Assembly: GCA_036925085.1 (NCBI GenBank)
Contig: JAUPFP010000018.1
Location: forward strand, 3,553,885 to 3,617,884
DNA: 64,000 nt
Direction of reading: 5' to 3'
Source of the DNA: Brachycybe producta
Taxonomy: Eukaryota; Arthropoda; Diplopoda; Playtdesmida; Andrognathidae
Below, one piece after another: positions 55,900 to 64,000 of this stretch (the stretch's first letter is position 1; the number at the start of each line of letters is the position of its first letter). Made by a program: the position numbers and the translations under genes. The notes under the pieces are model-generated. The model worked only from the letters and a program-made list of their open reading frames with translations, made no database searches and was not told the origin of the DNA.

Positions 55900-56130
55900 T
55901 TCCTAAACTGGAAAGACTGTTCTGTGACATTCTAGACCTGGACATAGGTCGAGTTGTACTGTTAAGCCCCAACCTGCCCGTAGCCTCGTGAGGCGCACAA
56001 TCTCGCCACCACCAAAGGCCGGCAATGGTGATGTTACGTAAAATGTTGCAAAGGATCTGGAGACGTATCCAACTTTGCAGAGACAACGATTGAAGCTCAC
56101 AAAGACCCAATAGATCCCTAGGTAAGTACG
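55900..56130 (+). pseudogene. mariner-superfamily transposase C-terminal remnant
   Basis: On the plus strand, in broken frames, NLPVAS is followed by LRKMLQRIWRRIQLCRDND. The pattern of an aliphatic and MLQ..WR.I..RL..C.....GAH at the end of the protein occurs in many mariner-like transposases near the 3' terminal repeat. Stops and frameshifts interrupt it. It lies about 30-250 bp from the right terminus, as expected. The minus-strand frames of ~100 codons over the same bases are shadows. Confidence 0.45.
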
Positions 56131-56158
56131 GATACGGTGATGACATACGCCCACCCTG

Positions 56159-57493
56159 TATGTATGTATATGGGTATACAACATACAACTTCTTTCCAAG
56201 GCTTTATGATATTACCACATAGTACAACAATAGCAGAATCATCATTTACGACAAACCAAAAAATGACACGTAAGATTATGCCATTAAATTTCCTTGCAGC
56301 ATAAAGATTAGTTACGGCATAACCAATCTCTCTACTCGGCGTATAATAACAAAACCCTTGGATAATCTCAATTAAGTTCCGTTGCACCACCACCACACAA
56401 GCTTAAAACACCTACTAAGAATAATGTGTCTCCGAGAAAAAAAAAAAGGTTCTCGAGCCTTTTTCGACCAAACATGGTACAAAATTACAAAGTTAAGAAA
56501 TGAAGGGCTTTTTTTTTTGGATGGAGAAGATGAAACAAACTGAAAAGAGAAAGAATTTCAGTATCGACCTCATGCACATCTCACAACCTTCGCGCCATTT
56601 ATTAGAAACATAAATCACTTCAAAAAACAACAGCAAATTTACATAAAATGCCATAAAAACACCATGAATCATGACTTTCACTCTCTCTCTCTCTCTCGCT
56701 CTCTCTTTCTCTCCATAAGAATTTATGGCACTGTTTCATTAGTAAAGCTCTTTTAAAGTTAAGCTTCCCAAACTACACTTTTAAAATGAGATCTCTGTCT
56801 CCTATAAACAAACTGCACAACTTCATTACCAGCCACATATGCATAGACGCAGTAAAGCAAGCATGTCAAACTCAAAGGCTAACACACGGGCCAAATAGAC
56901 AAGGTCTAAGTTTATGTAGGCTGAAGAAAAAAAAATTCAATTTTTATAGAAACGTATTTTTATTTCGAGAAACTTGAGTATAAGTGCGGACACGGAACAA
57001 TGTTGCGGGTCTGAATCGCGTACATCAGTTGCGATTCTTTCCCCACAACATTGTCTCATCGGAGCAGCCTCGCAACAATGTATCGCAACAAAGACTCATG
57101 TTGTGTACTAGGCTTATGAAACAACAAATGAACCACACGTCAAAAAAAAGAATCGATGATTTCATTTTTTTTTTTAAAAAAAAAAAACCTATATAAACAA
57201 TAACCCGAGATCCTCTCGTCTAAAGAAACAGCGCGCTAAAAATTCCTCGTAATACCTTCTGTGCTGACCTTTATAACAGTCATAACTCCATAATCCTCAT
57301 CAAAATGCAGAAGATGTTTTCTATATAAAGATGGCTTCTAGGGCCCGTAGCAAAAAAAAAAAACACCTTATCACACACAAAAAAAAACGATTTTAAGAAT
57401 CTTTTTTTTTCTTCTTCCTCCTCGAAAAAGGTAAAGGTTTCGTAAAAAAAAAAAGTGCACGCGGAAACAAACACACATACTCATACACAGTAA
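56159..57493. other. intron stretch with simple repeats and one shared repeat
   Basis: A CT microsatellite lies at about 56681-56713. 56994-57118 matches 36520-36630. Long A or T runs occur at 57165-57187 and 57351-57363. No exon is recognised. Confidence 0.5.
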
Positions 57494-57925
57494 AGCCTCG
57501 TTTTCACGGCGATAGTTCTATCGTGAGAGTGAGTAGCTGTCATGAAAGTTACGATAGTTCACTCTCTCACGATAGCAACTGTCTATACACGTGTTAAAGT
57601 AACGCGATATAGTTCTGTCACGACAGCGTGACGTCTAACTTCATAGACATCATTGAGTCAACAACAGTGTTGCCCTTTCTCCCTTCAGAAGCCAAATTTC
57701 CCTACAAAGTGGATATTTCTTTATACAAGCGGTGGACACTCAACAACTATTAGTATATTGCAACAGTACTATCAACTATCTAGTCAAACGAGATAGTGTG
57801 ATAGTGCTATCGCGCAACAGTGCGATAGCTGACTATCATGTGGTTTTCACGATGATAGTTCTCGCAATAGTTGCTGCTGTCATGACAGCAACTATCGTGA
57901 CAACTATCATCGTGAAAACGGGGCT
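57494..57925. mobile_element. family F Harbinger-like MITE, copy 3
   Basis: The ends are AGCCTCGTTTTCACGGCG and ATCGTGAAAACGGGGCT. The flanks are TAA (57491-57493) and TTA (57926-57928). Near the right end GTTGCTGCTGTCATGACAGC and TATCGTGACAACTATCATCG form a second hairpin. Confidence 0.88.
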
Positions 57926-58623
57926 TTAGAAGAAGAATAAGAAGAAAAAAAAATACAATGGCACAAAATGAAGAGACAAGAAACCAAGGCGCATTGCCAG
58001 TGGGAGGTGGTATATACCATAAGAAGCAAATCATCCTATGGCATCATTACCATAGCAACAAACAACAACCAAAAATCCACGAAATGTATTCCAAACATCG
58101 AAATAGACACTAAAAACCATAAGGAAAGCTAACAGAGTATAAAGATCGTAAAATCAAATAAAAAAAAAAATCAAATGGCACGACCCTCCTCTCTCTTCCT
58201 CCACCTTAGCTTTTATAAGTCTCGACACCGTTATGTGTTACAACAGATTTCGGGTGAATTTAATGTCATTCGAAAAGTCGCAAAATCTCCATTTAAATCG
58301 ACTTAGAGTCTTAGACGAAGAAGAAGACGAAGACGACAAAAAAAAAACGTCTTTATACTTGAGAGAGTGACAAAAAAAATATATATATAATCTAAATCTT
58401 TTTCAAATCTCGTATATATAGAAATAGAAGAAAATAATTTCACGTATTTCAGCACATCAAACAATATTCAATGGATGTAGAATGATGCTGTTTCTGAACA
58501 GAAGATTGGGCGGGCGGACTCGAGGGAACTATTGAGTGAAACCGCTGAACATGCAACCAAAAATAGGCCTACTACTTTCCTTTTCTTTTTTTGTTTGGCA
58601 ATCAGATAAAACCGCAAAAGTAC
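57926..58623. other. intron stretch, nothing recognised
   Basis: A-rich simple sequence. No exon or repeat match. Confidence 0.45.
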
Positions 58624-59451
58624 GGAGCCCTGTAAAGGACATGGGAGATTTTTTTTTAAAAAAAATCCCGACATGTCGACTTTCATCTCGACATTTCGAT
58701 TTTAATCTCGACATTACGACTTTATTCTCGACATGTCGACTTTTAATCTCTTTTACTCGGCCATGTTAAGTATGCCATGTTGTGCGCACTAGGGTGTCTC
58801 ATAAATGTCAATTAAAAATTAAAATTAAGAATCCGTGAATGCATGCATACTCACTGAAAAGTTTCTTTATTTTCATTATTAAAATTTCTGATAATTTGAA
58901 CAATATTTAGAGGTCCCCCAAGGGTCTCCAAGTTGGTACATTTTCGGCAAAATTGGTATTTTTTTTTTTCAAAATTATTATTTTAATTTCAATACATTAT
59001 ACAATTGACATAAGGAATATGTTGTAAAATAAAATAATACATATGTTTTTGTGAATATATCTATTTTAAATTTAAATTTGTCATTGTACCTCTAAATATA
59101 GCTCAAATGAGCTGGAATTTTACAGGTATTATTTTACAAGAAAGAAATGTTTTAGAAGGTATGCATTCTAATTTTCAAACTTTGATTTTTTTTTTGGGAC
59201 ACCCTAGTGCGCACCATATACTCTAACAAATAAATTATTGCTGCTATAAGAGGGCGCGCTTGCAATAATTTAATTATTAGAGTACTCAGTATGGTGCGCG
59301 CAACAAGGCATAATTAACATGGCCGAATGTCGACATGTCGAGATTAAAGTCGACATTAAAGTCGAAATGTCGCGATTAAAAGTCGACATGTCGAGATTAA
59401 AGTCGACATGTCGAGATTAAATTTTTTTGCAAACGTCCTCTGCAGGGCTCC
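58624..59451. mobile_element. inverted-repeat element with tandem TCGACATGTCGA units in both ends
   Basis: The ends GGAGCCCTGTAAAGGAC and GTCCTCTGCAGGGCTCC are inverted. Each end carries four to five tandem units of about 18-20 bp built on ATCTCGACATGTCGACTTTA. Then come TCGGCCATGTTAA and its complement. The centre holds a second inverted pair (GCGCACTAGGGTGTC and GACACCCTAGTGCGC, 58785-59217), probably a nested element. The right end stops 35 bp from the donor of the putative exon at 59487. Confidence 0.75.
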
Positions 59452-59486
59452 ATACAAAAGAAATTGACTTTTGAAACATAACTTAC

Positions 59487-59531
59487 GTAGTGATCAGGAA
59501 CGCCCATTCCTCCAAGCAACGGCATTAGGGC
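59487..59531 (-). CDS. dlg1: probable dlg1 exon: 15-codon linker before PDZ1
   Basis: The minus strand reads ALMPLLGGMGVPDHY, bounded by a pyrimidine-rich ATTTAG acceptor and a perfect GTAAGT donor. It is in phase 0 on both sides, matching the phase-0 start of the exon at 45698-45748, so the join would read VPDHYANGGEDELEYEQI. I cannot match it to a conserved block from memory. The upstream region of this family is variable and alternatively spliced. The support is splice quality, frame and position. Confidence 0.6.
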
Positions 59532-59886
59532 CTAAATTTCAACAAATAAACAAAACAAAAAAAAAATTGTAACGAACATTGTTTCTTTTTTAATTTTCGG
59601 CCGTATTCATAGTCGGGTTATTTACGACTATACGGTCCTTTTAAATTTAGATGCGTGATTTGCAAAATGACACCATGACGTGTCGAAATGAGCCAACAAC
59701 ATCAGCGACAATAACTTTATCCGGTTCATCACGTTTGGCATTCTTGTGACATATCGTTTCTACTACATGGATGTTGACAGCAGCAAAGACGATGTCACAC
59801 GAGACCATACATGTATATTATTGAGAAGGGGGGCGGGGTGCTATTTTGATGAACGGTGGAACGGGTCGGAACAACAGTAGGAATAA
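59532..59886. other. stretch upstream of the probable exon, nothing recognised
   Basis: Less AT-rich than its surroundings (59650-59820), but with no supported exon or repeat. Confidence 0.4.
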
Positions 59887-60097
59887 GTTAAATTAAGCTC
59901 GTTGCACGGGGTCCGAGGAGCGCAGCTCCCCAGTTTTTAAAAGAATTATTAAATCAAATTTGTCCATTGTTAATCCCGTTGGTCAAATTATGGAACAGTC
60001 AATACAATGGACTAATTTGATGAAATAATCTTTAAAAACTAGGAGGGTGGCTGCTGCTCCTCCCCCCCCGACCCCCTGCAACAAGCTTAATTTAACT
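59887..60097. mobile_element. 211-bp inverted-repeat element with GC-rich subterminal ends
   Basis: The ends GTTAAATTAAGCTCGTTGCA and TGCAACAAGCTTAATTTAAC are inverted. Next come CGGGGTCCGAGGAGCGCAGC and its partner with a C run. The middle has CAAATTTGTCCATTG against CAATGGACTAATTTG. A related end lies at about 63510-63560. Confidence 0.75.
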
Positions 60098-61069
60098 AAA
60101 TCTAACCTTCCAACTGTTCCTACTATTTTTTCCTCCCGAGTGTTCCTACCGTTTTTCCGACCGTTCTACCGTCCAATGAAAGCAGCACCCCCTTCCTATA
60201 TTATGTCATCACTAAACCCTCAAAATGCTTGTTATTGACTGTGTCCGAAACTAAAGAAAAACAGGAAAGCAACGTCCGAAAACAACAAGATGGCAGGGAG
60301 TCTTTAATGGAAAAAAAAATGTCCTGGACTTATGCTAGCTCAAGATCAATTATCTAACACACATACTTGTATTCTCGAGAAGATTAAACTTCAGTATCCC
60401 GAAGTCTGAAATCTTTGATAAATTTAAGAACGATTGCAACTTCAGAATTTTCACATTTATGGTTCAGAAGAAGAAAAAAAGGATTGAACGTTATTTTAAA
60501 AACCAATTGGTTAGAAACTAGAAGAATGAACTTCGTATAGAAACAATTTTCAAAAACGATATATTTAAAAATAAACTTTCTATGACAATAAAAAAGCGAC
60601 TTTTTTGTAAAAAAAAAAACAATTTCTAAAAGCCATAAAAAAATTTATTTCTTAATTATGCAGTGCAGCAGTAAAAATAAATATCTAATTTTGGAATTGT
60701 TTCCGCGGATGCCCATCGGCTTCAGCGTGAAGGAATGTTTACATGTAGACGTCAAACTTGTACTATGGCCTCCTATCTGGTCTCATCTGAGTAGAAAATT
60801 GCAAAATCAAGTAATTCCGGAAATTATTTTCTTTTAAATAAATGTCCAGAAGGCAGAGCAACTACTATACTGGATACGTTACATAATTAAAAACCGGGTT
60901 CATTTCTGCACACAAGATAATGGGGAAAATCAGAAACCGAAGAATATTCGTACACAGTAAAGAATCTGGAAGGGTGATCGTGGCTCCAATTCCTAGAGAA
61001 TTCATTAACAAGAAAATTCCGTATATGCTTTATTTTGCTGTTTTCTTCTTGAGAAAGCAAAGAATCTTA
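60098..61069. other. stretch without a recognised gene
   Basis: AT-rich. A plus-strand 64-codon frame at 60920-61114 enters the next MITE and is not credible. No L27-like exon was recognised on the minus strand. Confidence 0.45.
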
Positions 61070-61411
61070 AGCCTCGTTTCCACGATGATAGTCACTATAT
61101 CCCTGTTGCGATAACACTATCACACTATCTCGTTTGACTAGATAGTTCATAGTACTGTCGCAATAGTAATAGTTGTAGAGTGACCGCTTGTAGGGAAATA
61201 TCCACTTTGTAGGAAAATTTGGCTTCTCGAGGAAGTGGCAACACTGTTGTTGACTCAATGATATCTGTGAAGTAGAAGACGTCACACTGTCATTGCAGAA
61301 CCACCACGTTACTACAAGATATGTAGACGATTGCTATCGAGAGTGAACTATCGCAACTTTCACCACAGCTACTCACTCTCATGAAAGAACTATTGCCGTG
61401 AAAACGAGGCT
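61070..61411. mobile_element. family F Harbinger-like MITE, copy 4, shortened
   Basis: The ends are AGCCTCGTTTCCACG and CGTGAAAACGAGGCT, with TTA at both borders (61067-61069 and 61412-61414). The left hairpin present in copies 1-3 is deleted. Confidence 0.87.
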
Positions 61412-62020
61412 TTAAAACTCTTTCAAAGTTCAGTAAAAAAAATATAAGTAAAAAGGTTCTTCTCGTATTGCAAGGATTGACAGATTGAAAACTCTCACGA
61501 TTTTCAATACCTCACGCTTATGCGCCTTTACTTGGTTCCCTGACGTTTTCTTCCAGACGCCAAGCACACGTGTCGTTTCCAAAAGGCTACTTTTCTGTTT
61601 TTATTACGGATAAAACTTAAAAGCTGCTTTTTTTTCGTTTCCAAATGCACCATTACTATTGTAATGATGTTGAGCTAGATTCTAGAATGACGTCATTGGA
61701 GACTATAATACTAAAATAAGTGAACTATCTTTAGTTTCTACTAAATTTCAATTAGTTGTTGAGTAAATAATAAATAAACCTTAGTATCCACTTGCCAACA
61801 TTCGTTGGTTAAGAAATTTTCCACTAAAATACAAAGGTTAGCAAACAAAAGCATTCTTCATTGCATTCAATGCATATTACTGCAATATACATATGTAGCC
61901 TAACATTTTTTTAAAATACTTTTTAAATGCAAAGCCCAAACGAAAATATTGTTGAACAATGTTTGTCGCCTTATTGGTTATTGGCGGCGTCTTCCTTTGT
62001 TTACCTTAATGAAACGACAT
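61412..62020. other. stretch without a recognised feature
   Basis: AT-rich. No repeat or exon match was noted. Confidence 0.45.
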
Positions 62021-62411
62021 GAGCTCGGATTTTTACACAACTTCAAGCAAATGTTTTTTTTAAGTTGTTGCCCAAATGCCAATTGTGAAGTAATTATTAC
62101 CATTAAAGTAACTGCAAATAAAAACTAAGCCTTTTCTTTTTCTAGCCTCTAACCAGCCTGTTTGATTTAAAAAAGCAAGAGAGATAAACCAAACCAATGT
62201 GGAGCATGGAAGTGTTAGCGGGAAGGTCGCGGGACACCCAACAGTGCCGCAGCGTTGGCGGCCCCATTTCCCACTACCACTCCCGTGTCCCGCATTGGTG
62301 TGGGTGATCCTTAAATGCAGCTGTTCTAATGATGATGATTACTTCACAATTGACACTTGGGCCACAAATTGAGAAACATTTGCTTGATACTGCATACAAA
62401 TCCGAGCTCTA
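62021..62411. mobile_element. family G MITE, copy 3, with a GC-rich insert
   Basis: The ends are GAGCTCGGATTTTTACAC and GCATACAAATCCGAGCTC. Between about 62190 and 62310 sits a GC-rich block with its own inverted words (CCAATGTGGAGC against CGCATTGGTGTGG; GCGGGACACC against GTGTCCCGC) absent from the other copies. Confidence 0.7.
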
Positions 62412-62583
62412 ATGGTTGATGAGCTATTTGTAAATGTGTAGTGACATCATCTGCTTGATGTTATGTCATTCTGACCACAAAATGTTGACCCTTCGACAAC
62501 AACTAGTGAACAGACGGCGGGAAGTAAACATTAATGACGACTCCGTCACGAAAGGTCCCACGACATTTCAAATATAAATTCGA
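62412..62583. other. short unassigned stretch
   Basis: Nothing is recognised before the truncated family A copy. Confidence 0.5.
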
Positions 62584-63300
62584 ATAAAAAAAACTTAATT
62601 TTTAAAATACCCAGTCGCGGCAATATGTTTATTTTTCAGATTTAAAGTTATCCAATATTAAGTTTTCAAAGTGCAATGTGCACCTTAAATATATGCTGAT
62701 CAAATGATAGAATGAAAAAAAATTGGCGAGTGCGGTTATATTTTTAAAAAAATATTTAAAAATCGCGAATTTCTAACTCTTATATGTTAAACTCCATTGA
62801 CTACGCCCAAATAAGAAAAAAAAAACATCCATTAAAATGCTTGTAAAAATACGTAAAAATAATTTTAAAAAGCCAGAAAAAAATTAGCACGTGCGCTAAT
62901 GTGCTGGCTTCACTGTGGTTTACTTGTTGTTTTTTTAAATTATGTTTACGTATTTTTACGAGCATTTTAATGGATGTTTTTCTTACGAGCGTGGTACTCA
63001 ATGGAGTTTAACATAAAGAGTTAGAAATTCGCAATTTTGAACTAGTTTTTAAAATAGAACGGCACTTACCAATTTTTTGTCATTCTATCACTCGATCAGC
63101 ATATATTTAAGGTGCCCATTGCACTTTGAAAACTTAATATTGGACAACTTTAAATATGAAAAAATAAACATATTGCTGCGACTACTGTGTATTTCAAAAA
63201 TTAACATTTCTCCTTTAACATCGGATCTATTGGCTCAGTAGAAAAACGATGCTAGCGCTCTTTGTGGAGATTTTTAAAATCAATTTTGCAACTTAGCCTC
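62584..63300. mobile_element. family A foldback element, copy 13 (left end lost)
   Basis: It begins inside the left arm (TTAATTTTTAAAATACCC) and ends CAACTTAGCCTC, followed by TTAA. The core near 62888 is in the AGCACGTGCGCTAATGTG orientation. Confidence 0.85.
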
Positions 63301-63302
63301 TT

Positions 63303-63760
63303 AAGGTATGCCGCTTCAAATAAGACATCTTTTATAGCACCAACGGTAACGTCTCCGCCTCCCACGCGAGCGGCCCGATTTTCGATCCTCGGACCTCATC
63401 TAATACAACTATTTTTTTTATCATTTTCTAAAAATTACAAAAGTAGTTTTAGTTAGGTTACGTTGGTTTTAGGTGGGGTAGGTTAGTTTTAGTTAGGTTA
63501 CGTTTCGTTAAATTAAACTTGTTGCAGGGGGGCGCAGCTCCCATTTTCTAAATAATTATATGATTTAATATTAAAGTAGTTATTTGATTATGTTTTAATT
63601 ATTTTATAATAGATTGATATTTATTGAAAAATTTTAAAAAAAATTGAAGCGTAGTAAAAAAAAAAAATGTACTCGAGCGAGTCCGGCCGCCCACGTCGGA
63701 GGCGGAGACGTTACCATTTCTGCTAGTAAATTAATAGTTATATTTGAAGCGGCATATCTT
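63303..63760. mobile_element. inverted-repeat element with GC-rich subterminal ends and a nested repeat
   Basis: The ends AAGGTATGCCGCTTCAAATA and TATTTGAAGCGGCATATCTT are inverted over 20 bp. Subterminal GGTAACGTCTCCGCCTCC pairs with GGAGGCGGAGACGTTACC. Between them, 63440-63560 has TAGTTAGGTTACGT words and GTTGCAGGGGGGCGCAGC, matching the end of the 59887 element. Confidence 0.75.
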
Positions 63761-64000
63761 ATCGTAGGCACTATTCAAAAGGATCCACAAATTAAAAACA
63801 GAAATCTATACATAAACAAGAACATTTAAAAAAAATAAGAAAGTTAGAAGAAAAAAAAATAAGAAAGTTAGAAGAAAAAAAAAAAAAAAAACAGTAGAAG
63901 AAAAGCCGGAAAAGATTGTCAACCAGGGATGGGTAGGTATAATACGTCACATATTATACGCGGTTTTATACTGCATAATGCGTGACGTATAAAACTGTTA
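63761..64000. other. window end, low-complexity
   Basis: AAGAAAGTTAGAAGAAAAAA is repeated in tandem at about 63836-63884. After that TATTATACGCG and CGTGACGTATAA words in both orientations suggest another inverted element starting near 63940. Confidence 0.5.

Larger units (their letters stand above)
54234..56158 (+). mobile_element. decayed Tc1/mariner-superfamily element with nested MITEs
   Basis: The left end CAGCGTGGGCCATAAGTCAT and the complement of the right end (CAGGGTGGGCGTATGTCAT) match, each beside TA. The right 250 bp retain a transposase C-terminus. The rest is filled by a nested element (54308-55361), a further MITE and a Harbinger-like fragment. Confidence 0.65.
45749..59486. 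other. 13.7-kb dlg1 intron upstream of the PDZ1 exons
   Basis: It contains nested Harbinger-like MITEs, family A copies, a decayed mariner and family M. Additional linker exons of the gene could lie here unrecognised because that region is poorly conserved. Confidence 0.6.

Noticed and set aside
55886..56199. Two minus-strand ORFs of about 100 codons
   Set aside because: The plus strand of the same bases shows a mariner-like transposase C-terminus next to the terminal repeat, so the minus frames are shadows.
59532..64000. L27 domain exon of dlg1
   Set aside because: Looked for L27-like helices with splice borders on the minus strand and saw none. It is probably outside the window.

Overview
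This is a eukaryotic, AT-rich genomic window, and the sequence fits an invertebrate, most likely an arthropod. There are no bacterial-style gene runs. The only host gene I can support is a multi-exon gene on the minus strand with GT-AG introns. It encodes a MAGUK scaffold of the Discs large family (dlg1). The arthropod leaning comes from remembered fly-like stretches in the protein ([13 protein letters not shown] in PDZ1, KNLENVSHE in PDZ2, [19 protein letters not shown] before and in SH3). That is a judgement from memory, not a search.

The gene runs from high to low coordinates. A probable 15-codon exon (59487-59531) is followed by a 17-codon exon (45698-45748), PDZ1 (45411-45535 and 32068-32170), PDZ2 (31791-31997 and 29356-29545, the latter carrying an eight-proline linker), a short linker exon (27005-27089), PDZ3 (1703-1859 and 1521-1623), a hinge exon (220-313), and the first part of SH3 (1-143), which runs off the window. 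All ten junctions keep the reading frame, so 1303 nt join into about 434 codons. The L27 region and the promoter (5' side), and the rest of SH3 and the guanylate-kinase domain (3' side), lie outside the window or are not recognisable.

Nearly everything else is intron, and the introns (up to 25 kb) are packed with DNA transposon relatives. The main families are: (A) at least 13 copies of a ~0.75 kb foldback element with TTAA flanks and GAGGCTACATC termini; (B) a related TTAA element; (M) another TTAA-flanked element; several PIF/Harbinger-like MITEs with TTA/TAA target duplications; hAT-like elements, one with a perfect 8-bp duplication; Tc1/mariner relics, one rearranged into a palindrome; Helitron-like ends (hairpin plus CTAG before T); and short ~200-bp foldbacks. 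Retrotransposons are minor: a 5'-truncated RTE-like LINE inserted in a family A copy, and a decayed CR1/L2-like LINE.

Nesting gives relative ages. Two different MITEs sit in the same TTA of the same terminal repeat in two neighbouring copies of one family. A 1-kb satellite of 29/30-bp units made of alternating purine and pyrimidine lies at 38430-39445. It is open in all six frames and so yields spurious 300+ residue ORFs. I see no rRNA, convincing tRNA gene, CRISPR array or prokaryotic operon. The most interesting material is the foldback families and their shared core, the palindromic Tc1, the repeated hit on one target triplet, the satellite, and small orphan coding-like pieces inside transposons.
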